Part shown: one piece after another, positions 7,992 to 14,676 of the stretch
How the letters are laid out: each line of letters starts with the position of its first letter
How positions within the stretch are numbered: position 1 is the first letter of the stretch
Virus record (IMG/VR): IMGVR_UViG_3300042090_000759
Span: 1 to 40,435 of that record
Length of the DNA: 40,435 nt
Strand: one strand, 5' to 3'
Source of the DNA: a virus
Translations under genes and position numbers: made by a program
The notes under the pieces: model-generated
Told to the model about the DNA's origin: nothing
Seen by the model: only the letters and a program-made list of their open reading frames with translations
Databases searched by the model: none

Positions 7992-8220
7992 GCGCGATTT
8001 TCAGATGATGATAAGAATACCAAGAGAGATGAGGAAAAAGATAGCTAGATATCTTAGCAGTCTTGATGATGAAGTGCTAACGCGCAATGATTTTATCAAT
8101 AATTTGCTTGAGGGTTTTTTTGAACAAGAGGGACGATTTCAGGATTACTATAATTCATGGCGTGGAGAAAAGCCTAAAGACAAGCAAGTTAAAGAATTTT
8201 TAGATGGTTTTAAACAATGA
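7981..8220 (+). CDS. possible ribbon-helix-helix protein, 79 aa
   Basis: From ATG 7981 the sequence begins MANERDFQMMIRIPREMRKK. A short β-strand-like segment (FQMMIRIP) is followed by helices (REMRKKIARYLSS and TRNDFINNLLEGFF), an arrangement seen in ribbon-helix-helix DNA-binding proteins. The ATG overlaps the previous stop. It could regulate the nearby operator, but that is inference from fold-like pattern only. Confidence 0.5.
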   Translation: MANERDFQMMIRIPREMRKKIARYLSSLDDEVLTRNDFINNLLEGFFEQEGRFQDYYNSWRGEKPKDKQVKEFLDGFKQ

Positions 8221-8420
8221 CCACAATTCAGCTTGAATTTTTCAAAACGCAGGAGCAGTGCGAAATTGAGGCTTTACGTAAAGAGGTTAAATTTAATTTT
8301 AACAGATTAGAGGCAGTACGTAAGGGCACGTATAGCGAGATCAACAAGATTAAAAAAGAAAATATGGAAATGAAGGAAGATATAGAATTGATTAAAAGGA
8401 ATATTTGCCAAAATGGATAG
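8217..8420 (+). CDS. small coiled-coil protein, 67 aa
   Basis: ATGA overlap with the previous gene. Charged helical sequence with heptads over about residues 12-60 (KKENMEMKEDIELIKR). No catalytic motif. It may dimerise through the coil. It lies in the rightward small-gene operon. Confidence 0.55.
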   Translation: MTTIQLEFFKTQEQCEIEALRKEVKFNFNRLEAVRKGTYSEINKIKKENMEMKEDIELIKRNICQNG

Positions 8421-8634
8421 AACTTCAATAGAATGTCCTAGCTGCAACAGAAAAATTTTCATAGCATTGATTCCGCCATTGGTAAGTGAACTACTACCCC
8501 TAGATTTAACTTATTCGCATTTACCAAATAAAGAATATGATTTAAGGGATTTACTTTACGTACATGAAGAACTTATAAGAGAAAATTCCTATTTGAGAAA
8601 AGTTATATCAAAACTCCAAAATAATTTTAAGTGA
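8413..8634 (+). CDS. small Cys-containing protein, 73 aa
   Basis: An N-terminal CPSCNRK gives one CxxC knuckle, followed by a hydrophobic and then helical part (YVHEELIRENSYLRKVISKL). A single knuckle could complete a zinc site in a dimer. It overlaps the previous gene by 8 nt and its 3' end overlaps the opposing RusA gene by 27 nt. Confidence 0.55.
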   Translation: MDRTSIECPSCNRKIFIALIPPLVSELLPLDLTYSHLPNKEYDLRDLLYVHEELIRENSYLRKVISKLQNNFK

Positions 8635-9081
8635 ATAAGTCTTAGCTTTTTCCTGCTTGTAAATCCAAATAATTTCTTTATTTGAGTCACCTCTACCATT
8701 GGGTAAACCTGTGAGTAATTCAGCCACCTGATCTTTCAAAAATTTTATTGACATTGGGAGATTGTCTTCTTGATCCAATTCGCGCTTTCCATATCGAATA
8801 AACGTCACTTTGCATGGGAGTCGAAGGAGGTGGCGTTTTTCGAGGAGAGCAATCCATAGCCAGCGTTTTTCTTTTTTTTGTCTTTTGTGTTTTTTTGTCC
8901 AATGTTCGCTAACGTTGGGGCTAATTGTTCGAATGGGTAATGTTACCTCAATCGCCTTAAGTTGTCCATTATTGCAATACCTCAAAATCGCAATAGGAAG
9001 GCCGCTGTTGCGTTTTCTTTTTTCAACCTCCGATTTTACCTTTGAGATATTTTGCGAGCTCCTGAATGAAATTAGACCCAT
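8608..9081 (-). CDS. rusA: RusA-like Holliday-junction resolvase
   Basis: RusA proteins are dimeric nucleases that cut four-way DNA junctions made in replication and recombination, freeing branched DNA for packaging. The family pattern is clear near the C-terminus: RYGKRELDQEDN then MSIKFLKDQVAELL and GRGDSNKEIIW, giving the conserved acidic residues (Asp in LDQED, Asp in KDQ) and the basic cleft. From ATG 9081 the protein is 157 aa, slightly longer than E. coli RusA (120). Longer in-frame extensions overlap the SSB-like gene and are unlikely. It is the last gene of the replication operon, which also encodes RecT and an exonuclease. Confidence 0.85.
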   Translation of the reverse strand: MGLISFRSSQNISKVKSEVEKRKRNSGLPIAILRYCNNGQLKAIEVTLPIRTISPNVSEHWTKKHKRQKKEKRWLWIALLEKRHLLRLPCKVTFIRYGKRELDQEDNLPMSIKFLKDQVAELLTGLPNGRGDSNKEIIWIYKQEKAKTYSLKIILEF

Positions 9082-9091
9082 TGGCGGGCCA

Positions 9092-9490
9092 TCAAAACGG
9101 AACCTGTTCTTGGCTTTCGCCGACCCCCGCGAAAAAATCAGGTTGAACTGGAGCAGGCGCTTGAGGCTGGCAAAGGCCATGCGGATAATGCACAGGTTGA
9201 GCTTGACTTGCTGCCGATTCTTTCTTTCGTTCGGCCATGACATGGGATCGGATGAATTCTAAAAGCATTTTTTCGTCGGAGCGTGAATCTAAGTAAAAAC
9301 TTTGTTCATGAGTTTTTTCGCCATTTTCCGTAATAGTGTGGCTAGCCGTAGCCCAGAATGTACCCCCTGTTTTTAGGGCTTTTTCCGCATAGGTGACTAC
9401 GTATTTGCGGTCAATGCGCACTGTTGCCAGGGCTTTTGTGTATTGGTCTGTAGGTGTAGATTTGTATCTTATAAATTCGAAGTTGTTCAT
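9092..9490 (-). CDS. possible single-strand DNA-binding protein, 132 aa
   Basis: The N-terminal domain is β-rich with alternating residues (VRIDRKYVVTYAEKALKTGG), compatible with an OB-like or small-barrel fold. After about residue 95 it becomes Gln/Pro/Ala-rich and ends in the acidic-hydrophobic tip GESQEQVPF. Bacterial SSB proteins have the same plan: OB domain, flexible linker and a C-terminal Pro-Phe tip that recruits partners. It lies in a recombination operon with RecT, YqaJ and RusA. I would call it SSB-like only, as sequence identity with SSB is not evident. Confidence 0.45.
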   Translation of the reverse strand: MNNFEFIRYKSTPTDQYTKALATVRIDRKYVVTYAEKALKTGGTFWATASHTITENGEKTHEQSFYLDSRSDEKMLLEFIRSHVMAERKKESAASQAQPVHYPHGLCQPQAPAPVQPDFFAGVGESQEQVPF

Positions 9491-9492
9491 TT

Positions 9493-9816
9493 TTAGTCCT
9501 TTATATTTAATAAATGTTTTCTATAATATTTTATAATTGATTCTGGAATTGTTTGATTTTCAATGCTTTCTTCTTTTAAATCTATGGGTGTCATTTTGTG
9601 TTTAATTTTTTGAGATTGACCCTGTTGAAAAAACTTTTGATATTCTTGCTCGGTCATTTCGCAAGTGAAGTATCGGATTGACTTTTTGTCTTCTTCCTCT
9701 TCTTCGTCATCCTCATAAACGTTCGCTTTGGCATTGCCTTGCATAATTTGTAATATGCTGCAAAGATCGGCCGCATGTTGTTCAATAATTTTCAAATCTC
9801 GCAAAAATTCGTTCAT
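9493..9816 (-). CDS. unknown acidic-stretch protein, 107 aa
   Basis: An N-terminal helical part is followed by a run of acidic residues (EDDEEEEEDKK, about 36-46) and a C-terminal helix. Its start overlaps the stop of the 53-aa gene upstream (ATGA). No family recognised; acidic runs of this type often interact with basic partners or mimic DNA. Confidence 0.6.
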   Translation of the reverse strand: MNEFLRDLKIIEQHAADLCSILQIMQGNAKANVYEDDEEEEEDKKSIRYFTCEMTEQEYQKFFQQGQSQKIKHKMTPIDLKEESIENQTIPESIIKYYRKHLLNIKD

Positions 9817-9974
9817 TTTTCCTCTGAATTAAAATAATGTTTATATTCTTTCATGTATTTTTCTTTTTCTCTTATAATTTTTTGCACTAGAAATGGTGTT
9901 ATTACATCATTCATAGCTTTTAGCAATGACTCATATTCGCATTTAAGTCGTTTAATGTCAAGGTTTTTGTCCAT
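9813..9974 (-). CDS. unknown 53-aa helical protein
   Basis: A small gene filling the gap between the methyltransferase and the 107-aa gene. ATG 9974 overlaps the end of the methyltransferase gene by 17 nt, and its TGA overlaps the next ATG, so both junctions are coupled. The product is helical and basic (KAMNDVITPFLVQKIIREKE). No motif. Confidence 0.6.
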   Translation of the reverse strand: MDKNLDIKRLKCEYESLLKAMNDVITPFLVQKIIREKEKYMKEYKHYFNSEEK

Positions 9975-10761
9975 AAAATTCGATTCTTTTTTTAGCTATT
10001 TCGTAGTACTCGGGATCTTTTTCGATGCCTATGCAATTTATGCCAAGCTGGGCTGCTGCGCATAAGGTAGATCCACTGCCTGCAAATGGGTCAAGGCATA
10101 ATGGTTGCAAGGGATATTTTGGATCGTATGGCAACCAAGGAGGAGCTAGCAATTTTAGTATGTATCTCATTAAGGATAAAGGCTTTACTGTGATCTTTAC
10201 TATATCATTTGGAATATTGTTTTTCAAGCTCAATATTTGTTCGTTAAATTCATCCAAGATTAAATTACTTGGCCATCTTTTGCCTTCCACTCGCGAATCG
10301 TCAATGTTGATTCCAGCCACGCCCCATTTTTCTGCATTTTCTCTAAAGGTTCCGTCTAAACCCTTCATTGCCAGAACTATAATTTCTACTGAAGGCTTTA
10401 AGGCTGTGCCATATCCATGCCATTCAGGGCCAAGTTGCTTACCGAAATTGTGAGACTTGGGGAAGCTTTGGCCCGTGACCCAGTAAATGCATGTCCTAAT
10501 TTCGAATCCTGCAGCCTCCAGTGCGTTCATCAAGTGGTGGTGTGTACGATCCCCGCCAAAAGCTGCGATCATCGATCCTGGCTTAACTATGCGTAAAACT
10601 TCACGCCATGTTTCGGATTTAAATGCCACTTGATCTTTGAATTTATCGAAATCGCGAGACATGAAGTCAATGCCATAAGGTGGATCGCAGACAACAAAGT
10701 CGATGGAGTTATCCTGCATTTTACGCATTTCGGTCAGGCAATCGCCTAGTAGCATTGTCAT
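9958..10761 (-). CDS. site-specific DNA methyltransferase
   Basis: An amino-methyltransferase that would transfer a methyl group from S-adenosylmethionine to adenine N6 or cytosine N4 in a specific sequence. The catalytic DPPYG is at residues 26-30 and the SAM-binding DPFAGSGST at 224-232. This order, catalytic motif first, is the β class. Other family-like strings are AAFGGDRTHHHLM and GPEWHGYGTALKPSVE. The 267-aa length is normal. No restriction partner is adjacent, so it is probably an orphan phage enzyme protecting against host restriction or marking DNA. It abuts the 10762 gene without a gap. Confidence 0.92.
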   Translation of the reverse strand: MTMLLGDCLTEMRKMQDNSIDFVVCDPPYGIDFMSRDFDKFKDQVAFKSETWREVLRIVKPGSMIAAFGGDRTHHHLMNALEAAGFEIRTCIYWVTGQSFPKSHNFGKQLGPEWHGYGTALKPSVEIIVLAMKGLDGTFRENAEKWGVAGINIDDSRVEGKRWPSNLILDEFNEQILSLKNNIPNDIVKITVKPLSLMRYILKLLAPPWLPYDPKYPLQPLCLDPFAGSGSTLCAAAQLGINCIGIEKDPEYYEIAKKRIEFYGQKP

Positions 10762-11097
10762 TTATTTCTTTAACCAAGTTACATATTTATTTTTATTTAC
10801 TTTTTCAAAACCTATATATTCATTTTTTTGTAAAAATTGCAAGTGCAATAAGAATTGCCTTGGTGTAAGTGGCCATTTCCCCATGCATTGATGCATAAAT
10901 TCATCATAAGAAATGTAGGATAAGGAACCTGGTCTATTCGATAAGTAACTGGTCTTCAGAATATTTAAAAATAGATATGTAAATAAAATAAAAGTGACTG
11001 GCCTTTGCGAAATTTCTAGAAATTTTTCAACATCCAGACCACAAAAACCATACATTCCATCGCCATTTGCTAAGCATCTATCAACACTAAATTTCAT
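10762..11097 (-). CDS. probable winged-helix protein, 111 aa
   Basis: The second half reads as a small wHTH: ISYDEFMHQCMG, then LTPRQFLLHLQFLQKNEYI and GFEKVNKNKYVTWL, a pattern of helix-helix and β-wing common in phage replication-associated proteins. It follows the replication initiator by 4 nt and precedes the methyltransferase. It may assist initiation or control transcription. No named family recognised. Confidence 0.6.
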   Translation of the reverse strand: MKFSVDRCLANGDGMYGFCGLDVEKFLEISQRPVTFILFTYLFLNILKTSYLSNRPGSLSYISYDEFMHQCMGKWPLTPRQFLLHLQFLQKNEYIGFEKVNKNKYVTWLKK

Positions 11098-11101
11098 ATT
11101 T

Positions 11102-12013
11102 TTACCTTTGTTGTTTTGATCCTGCGTAATTGTTTTTGCAAGAGATTTTTAAAAATGCTTCCGGTTTTAACACGGGCTTTTCACTTTTTTTATTGTCAAA
11201 ACTTTCTTGACATCTGACCATATGGGTTAATTGATCCTGGAAATAATCGTAGCCGTGTTTTTTTAAGAGGTTTTCAAACGTTTGCAATGGAAGTAGCCAA
11301 TCGTTACCCCAGGTAATTTCCTCGGAATAGGTAGGAGTGATCTTGCGTTTGCGTGTTATGGTCGCTTGGTTATCTAGCCAGGTCTTAAGACTAAAGGCCG
11401 CTTCCTCGATAGCGGCTTCTTGCGTTTGCTTAGAAACAACATCAACAGCTTCCCCTTTTGAAGGGGTAGGGGTTGTTGTCTTTTTATCTATCTTTTCTAA
11501 AGCTATATCTTCTTTGTGGCCCTTTTTTTTGCCGAACTGCTGGCCCTTCTGCTGGCCCTTTTTTGCTTTAAACTGCTGGCCCTCAATTTGTGTAAAAGAC
11601 TCTGTCCTTAGTCTGTAGACTGTAAAAGTGCTGGCCCTTTTTTGCTGTGAACTGCTGGCCCTTTTTGCTTCCGAACTGCTGGCCCTTACTGTAGAAAAAT
11701 GCCTTTCAGATACTGTGACAAGCATAATTTCTTCTAAATAACTGCTGGCCCTTAATCGATTAATTCTAGTACGAATAACCTTGTCAGAACATGAACATTC
11801 TTCGGCTGCTTTATCTCTTCCATAAACAAATTGCCAAGCGTCCAAATCTATCGTTATGGAAGTTCTATTATTCTTAAATTCTTCTGTATGTGGTTTCGTT
11901 CTTATTCGTTTGAAAATGTATCGAATAAGTTTCATCATAGGAATATCTTCGATGAATTCATCTGTAAAAAATTCCTCTGGGATTGATTTGAAGCGGAATG
12001 GAATATCAGACAT
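11102..12013 (-). CDS. replication initiator-like protein with iterons in its gene
   Basis: The N-terminal domain (MSDIPFRFKSIPEEFFTDEF, then helices) contains a clear helix-turn-helix (DKAAEECSCSDKVIRTRINRL) resembling phage replication proteins of the λ O/P22 gp18 type. The middle is a low-complexity basic linker made of repeated RASSS and KGQQF units, followed by a C-terminal domain (TWGNDWLLPLQTFENLLKKHG). As in λ O, the linker is encoded by iterons, so the origin is probably inside this gene. ATG 12013 is chosen because AAAGGATTGCT precedes it and a promoter lies just upstream. The frame is open to 12217, but that extension covers promoter and small-RNA signals. It would give 303 aa instead of 371. 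Confidence 0.7.
   Translation of the reverse strand: MSDIPFRFKSIPEEFFTDEFIEDIPMMKLIRYIFKRIRTKPHTEEFKNNRTSITIDLDAWQFVYGRDKAAEECSCSDKVIRTRINRLRASSYLEEIMLVTVSERHFSTVRASSSEAKRASSSQQKRASTFTVYRLRTESFTQIEGQQFKAKKGQQKGQQFGKKKGHKEDIALEKIDKKTTTPTPSKGEAVDVVSKQTQEAAIEEAAFSLKTWLDNQATITRKRKITPTYSEEITWGNDWLLPLQTFENLLKKHGYDYFQDQLTHMVRCQESFDNKKSEKPVLKPEAFLKISCKNNYAGSKQQR
11516..11753 (-). repeat. iterons, probable replication origin
   Basis: The + strand 12-mer CTGCTGGCCCTT (one-base variants allowed) occurs at 11537, 11549, 11573, 11628, 11652, 11676 and 11742, with a partial copy at 11516. Spacing is mostly 12 or 24 nt, about one or two helical turns. The repeats are read in two frames (KGQQF and RASSS), so DNA rather than protein sequence is conserved. 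Their place inside the initiator gene parallels oriλ. Confidence 0.75.
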
Positions 12014-12055
12014 AGCAATCCTTTGCATAAATGATTTATTTAGCGAAGGTATTTC

Positions 12056-12084
12056 TTGAGTGCAATTTGCAAGTGTGCTATAGT
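12056..12084 (+). promoter_or_regulatory. divergent promoter sharing its -10 with the initiator promoter
   Basis: TTGAGT at 12056-12061, a 17-nt spacer, and TATAGT at 12079-12084. Both promoters use the palindromic CTATAG in the centre, so polymerase can bind in only one direction at a time. Expected start is near 12091. Confidence 0.5.
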
Positions 12085-12105
12085 GAGAAGTAGACAATTC
12101 CTCAA
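12077..12105 (-). promoter_or_regulatory. promoter for the replication initiator
   Basis: TTGAGG at 12105-12100 and TATAGC at 12082-12077 on the - strand are separated by 17 nt. Transcription would begin near 12070, about 57 nt before ATG 12013. Its -10 box overlaps that of a + strand promoter. Confidence 0.5.
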
Positions 12106-12163
12106 TATAGCGGATTCCTTCGCTATCGAAAAGGTTGCCGGCTCCAACCGGCCCTTTTCTTTC
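12091..12163 (+). ncRNA. candidate small RNA upstream of the replication gene
   Basis: Between the + strand promoter and an intrinsic terminator there are about 70 nt with two hairpins: ATAGCG/CGCTAT (about 12107-12126) and GCCGG/CCGGC (12137-12152) followed by CCTTTTCTTTC. No credible reading frame lies inside. It could regulate the replication operon or simply be an attenuated leader. Confidence 0.4.
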
Positions 12164-12300
12164 AAAGACTGTACCACATGCACCATTACAAGGCAATCTT
12201 AACGCGATCTTTATCATATTTCGCTAAATAGATGTTGTTGATAATTTTTTTAATTGATATACGTGAATTGTCCATCTTTGAATGTCCTATTGTTTGGGTT

Positions 12301-12330
12301 GGGGCTGACACAGGGTTAGCCCCTTCTTTT
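12301..12330 (+). terminator. intrinsic terminator, rightward
   Basis: GGGGCTGAC/GTTAGCCCC forms a nine-pair stem (one G·U) around a 5-nt loop and is followed by TTCTTTT on the + strand. No + gene ends here, so it may end or attenuate the transcript from the 12056 promoter. It separates that unit from the membrane-peptide gene at 12432. Confidence 0.55.
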
Positions 12331-12379
12331 AAACTTATCCGTTGTTAAACTTCAAGTTTTAATTTTTCTTGCAAAGTGC

Positions 12380-12428
12380 CCCACACGTGTTATAGATTAT
12401 TATTAAGCACAAAACTTAACACGGTGGG
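12380..12428 (+). promoter_or_regulatory. long hairpin burying a ribosome site
   Basis: CCCAC-A-CGTGTTA (12380-12392) pairs with TAACACG-GTGGG (12417-12428): twelve pairs with one bulge and a 24-nt loop. The 3' arm contains GGTGGG, the ribosome site of the peptide starting at 12432, so folding would block translation. AAACTT-C-AAGTTT, a small palindrome at about 12348-12360, lies just upstream. Confidence 0.5.
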
Positions 12429-12431
12429 ATT

Positions 12432-12557
12432 ATGTTAAAGATTAAAGAAATTATTAATTATATGTGGCAGGACAAATTGTTATTGCTGTTCACTAGTATC
12501 ACAATGCTTTTTGCTTTCATGCTTATTTATTTTATTTTTGTTGCGTTGAGTAAGTAG
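12432..12557 (+). CDS. 41-aa single-span membrane peptide
   Basis: The frame begins MLKIKEIINYMWQDK and continues with one strongly hydrophobic segment (LLLLFTSITMLFAFMLIYFI) and a short C-terminal tail. It lies opposite the XRE gene, overlapping its 3' end by 78 nt. GGTGGG six nt upstream is a usable ribosome site but is sequestered by the hairpin at 12380-12428. This size, topology and structured leader recall small type I toxins and holin-like peptides. That is a resemblance only; no homologue is named. Confidence 0.45.
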   Translation: MLKIKEIINYMWQDKLLLLFTSITMLFAFMLIYFIFVALSK

Positions 12558-12752
12558 CGATTTAGCTTTTACGTCTCCATTGCTAATGGCTTCAATTCTC
12601 TTTGCAAGCCATCGTGAGGGTATTTTTCCGCCGACTATCAGGGAAATGTAGTTGGGTGTTATGTCCAGCATTTCGGCAAAAGTCCGGTGGGTGATTCCAT
12701 TTTTTCTTAGATAGATTCCTAATCTCATTATTTTGGTTCCTTTTCTAGCCAT
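12480..12752 (-). CDS. XRE-family helix-turn-helix regulator
   Basis: A DNA-binding regulator of Cro/C1 type. The HTH is visible at about residues 8-50: LGIYLRKNGITHRTFAEML, then ITPNYISLIVGGKIPSRW and a third helix. The C-terminal tail is Lys/Asn-rich and polar. The gene overlaps the zinc-protein gene upstream by 25 nt, and its tail is antisense to the 41-aa membrane peptide. It is last in the recombination block before the control region, so it may regulate the initiator promoters or the palindromes in the window. Confidence 0.8.
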   Translation of the reverse strand: MARKGTKIMRLGIYLRKNGITHRTFAEMLDITPNYISLIVGGKIPSRWLAKRIEAISNGDVKAKSLLTQRNKNKINKHESKKHCDTSEQQ

Positions 12753-12940
12753 TTTTTAAGACATGCTAATCCGCAAAAGTGCATTGTATGAGGGATCATA
12801 GGCTCCCAATATATGCCTAAAGATATACCAGTATTATTTGGCATCGTTTCTTCAAATAAACATAGATTTCTCATTTCTGAAGCGCCTCCATCGGATAAAT
12901 CTCTCTGACAGTAGTCACAAATACATATCTGTTTTTTCAT
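12728..12940 (-). CDS. small zinc-finger protein, 70 aa
   Basis: CDYCQ (residues 8-12) and a C-terminal CGLACLKKW form a likely four-Cys/His site, with an intervening hydrophobic stretch. Overlaps the exonuclease stop by 4 nt (ATGA) and the XRE start by 25 nt. Small zinc proteins of this kind are frequent in phage recombination operons, role unknown. Confidence 0.65.
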   Translation of the reverse strand: MKKQICICDYCQRDLSDGGASEMRNLCLFEETMPNNTGISLGIYWEPMIPHTMHFCGLACLKKWLEKEPK

Positions 12941-13554
12941 GATCTATTTTCCTTGAGTTCCAATGTGTAATCTTCAGGCGCGATAAACTGCTTCATATTG
13001 ACCTCATAAAAAATGCGTTCTGCTTCGAAAAGCTCGGCCATTTTTTCGTAGTCGGGCAATATTTCAATTATAGCCAAAGGCTTTTCCATGTATTCTGGGC
13101 GGTAGCTGGCGAAATAACATTTATCGCAGCCTGTGACTAGAAGTTGATGCTGAACTTGTATGAAATAAATATGTTTAACTTCTCCAGATAATGTAAAATT
13201 ATGAAGATCTTCGGATCCTGCCTTAATTTCGCATATAAACCGCTTGCAATCGCTTAACCCGTCGAGGGAGCAAGAAAGCCACTCGTGATCGTTGTGCTCG
13301 ACGCACATAGGCTTAAAATTAATTCCTGTTTTTTCAATTAGAAGTTTACGGGCTGGTTCTTCTAAATCTTTTCCACGACGCATTTTTTCATTTTCTTGCT
13401 CAGGTGGTACTAAATCCCATTTTCTTTGCCAAAGGAGTTTTCGACTAACGTATTTATTTTCCCCTAAAATAACGGCGGCATCGGTCCCCATCACATGGGT
13501 TTTTCTGTATTGCAACCATTTTTCGCTACCTTGTTCTAGATCAATTATTCGCAT
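12937..13554 (-). CDS. YqaJ-family (λ-type) recombination exonuclease
   Basis: A 5'-3' exonuclease working with the RecT/Bet annealing protein encoded just upstream to make single-stranded ends for recombination. Motifs: GSEKWLQYRKTHVMGTDA (start of the YqaJ fold, residues about 9-26), the catalytic region CSLDGLSDCKRFICEIKAG (Asp then ExK), and a final QHQLLVTGCDKCYF. The length, 205 aa, is typical. It starts 2 nt after the RecT gene and overlaps the zinc protein by 4 nt. Function in DNA repair, concatemer formation and replication restart is inferred from the family. Confidence 0.9.
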   Translation of the reverse strand: MRIIDLEQGSEKWLQYRKTHVMGTDAAVILGENKYVSRKLLWQRKWDLVPPEQENEKMRRGKDLEEPARKLLIEKTGINFKPMCVEHNDHEWLSCSLDGLSDCKRFICEIKAGSEDLHNFTLSGEVKHIYFIQVQHQLLVTGCDKCYFASYRPEYMEKPLAIIEILPDYEKMAELFEAERIFYEVNMKQFIAPEDYTLELKENRS

Positions 13555-13556
13555 GA

Positions 13557-14387
13557 TTAACCTATGTTATTTAATTTTTTAATCTGGATGATCGCATTTT
13601 TAACTTTCTCGAAATCGTCAATCTTAATCTGATTTATCATTGTTATTTCAAATGTTTTCTTTATGTTTTCCTTTAGATTTTGAGGTAGATTTTTGGATAA
13701 ATTTGCCAATTCCTGAACTTGATCTTTGCTAATTGTCATCGGTTTACCGGAGTCGGCAACCTGTTCCTCTATTAGTTTTGGAGGTTCATTTTTTATTTGA
13801 TGGTTAATTGATGGCTCAGGATTTTGTAATTGTTGTGGCAATAATTCAATGTCGGCCTGGTCCATTTCATCTTGTGTAAGGACTCCAGCAAGTTCTGCGG
13901 GGAATGCTTTGCGTAAGGCTAAAGCCTCTGCGCATTTAGCAATCATGGTATGGGGCATTTTCTTCCAGAAAGGACCCACGCCAGGGTTATATTCAGAAGA
14001 ATAGGCGGTGGCAGCCACTTCATGCCAAGTGCCGTCAGCAGTCATTTTCTTAATAAATGCTGTGGCACAGAGTACTTGTCCTTCTTTACCATATTTGAAT
14101 TCAGGTTCTCGACCTGGGCTGTATTTTCCTGTGCGTTCAGCAATAAGTCTATAACCATCTATCGACGTCTGAATGGTCATTTTATTTCCACGCATGACCG
14201 GATAAATGTGTTTAAGGAATGGGTCAAGCTTCGTATGCTTGCAAACGTGACCAAAGATTTTTATTTCGTCTATTGAAAGCCCTTGAAAATAGGTTCTTTG
14301 AATAGTTTCAAACTGTGATTTCGTCCAACCGAACTCTTTAAGGCAGAAATCGTCAGTAAGTACTGCGGGTGTGTTTGGTGTGCTCAT
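13557..14387 (-). CDS. RecT/Bet single-strand annealing protein
   Basis: The annealase of a two-component recombination system; binds single strands and promotes annealing. The Bet/RecT signature is seen in ARTYFQGLSIDEIKIFGHVCKHTKLDPFLKHIY-like sequence (about 31-62), MTIQTSIDGYRLIAERTGKY (about 70-90), and the conserved C-terminal part MIAKCAEALALRKAFPAEL (about 143-163). The acidic/Gln-rich C-terminus is variable in the family. ATG 14387 has GAGGAATT upstream and overlaps the stop of a 23-aa leader peptide. Confidence 0.92.
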   Translation of the reverse strand: MSTPNTPAVLTDDFCLKEFGWTKSQFETIQRTYFQGLSIDEIKIFGHVCKHTKLDPFLKHIYPVMRGNKMTIQTSIDGYRLIAERTGKYSPGREPEFKYGKEGQVLCATAFIKKMTADGTWHEVAATAYSSEYNPGVGPFWKKMPHTMIAKCAEALALRKAFPAELAGVLTQDEMDQADIELLPQQLQNPEPSINHQIKNEPPKLIEEQVADSGKPMTISKDQVQELANLSKNLPQNLKENIKKTFEITMINQIKIDDFEKVKNAIIQIKKLNNIG

Positions 14388-14455
14388 AATTCCTCTTTTT
14401 TATTTGTAAAATTTGTATTTTTATGTATTGTTGAGGAGGTATAGATTTCATCCAT
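14384..14455 (-). CDS. 23-aa leader peptide of recT
   Basis: A perfect AAAGGAGG Shine-Dalgarno lies before ATG 14455, and the frame (MDEIYTSSTIHKNTNF...) ends in TGA overlapping the ATG of recT. Such a coupled short frame usually works by bringing ribosomes to the next gene. The ribosome site and start lie in a hairpin (14434-14466). Confidence 0.5.
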   Translation of the reverse strand: MDEIYTSSTIHKNTNFTNKKEEL

Positions 14456-14466
14456 CAATACCTCCT
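14434..14466. promoter_or_regulatory. hairpin over the recT leader ribosome site
   Basis: AGGAGGTAT/ATACCTCCT is a 9-bp stem with a 15-nt loop. On the - strand it traps the leader's AGGAGG; opening it would allow translation into recT. On the + strand the same hairpin is followed by TTTTT, so it could also stop rightward transcripts. Confidence 0.5.
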
Positions 14467-14486
14467 TTTTAGTGTTATGCGACTCT

Positions 14487-14513
14487 TTAGGCAGAGTAAA
14501 CGGCTCTGCCTAA
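14487..14513. terminator. symmetric hairpin between small gene and recT leader
   Basis: TTAGGCAGAG/CTCTGCCTAA, a 10-bp stem with a 7-nt loop, just downstream of the 53-aa acidic gene stop (14515). Neither flank has a good T-run. It may partly terminate or stabilise transcripts between the first two small genes and recT. Confidence 0.45.
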
Positions 14514-14514
14514 T

Positions 14515-14676
14515 TTATTCCTCGATGATTTCATCTTCATCTTCCATGTCCTCTTCTTCAGTATATCCCGAATAAGCCATAGCGTCTTTTAGAGAAGCAA
14601 ATTTTTCGCTATCATATTCATAATCTCCTTCTTGTTTCCAACCAGGTGACCAAGGTGATGACATTAGTAAACTCAT
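14515..14676 (-). CDS. acidic 53-aa protein
   Basis: The N-terminus is hydrophobic/Ser-rich (MSLLMSSPWSPGW), the rest strongly acidic (YTEEEDMEDEDEIIEE). Its ATG overlaps the stop of the preceding gene (ATGA). Such acidic early proteins may mimic DNA or bind basic proteins, but no evidence points to a target. Confidence 0.6.
   Translation of the reverse strand: MSLLMSSPWSPGWKQEGDYEYDSEKFASLKDAMAYSGYTEEEDMEDEDEIIEE

Noticed and set aside
11337-11618. 93-aa + strand ORF
   Set aside because: Shadow of the replication gene; its Trp-Pro repeats are simply the reverse reading of the iterons.
11516-11753. CRISPR-like repeats
   Set aside because: The 12-nt units are too short, spacers are 0-54 nt and coding, and no cas genes are present; iterons explain them.
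12014-12217. N-terminal extension of the replication protein to 371 aa
   Set aside because: Covers promoter -10/-35 elements and two hairpins; a better ribosome site lies before ATG 12013.
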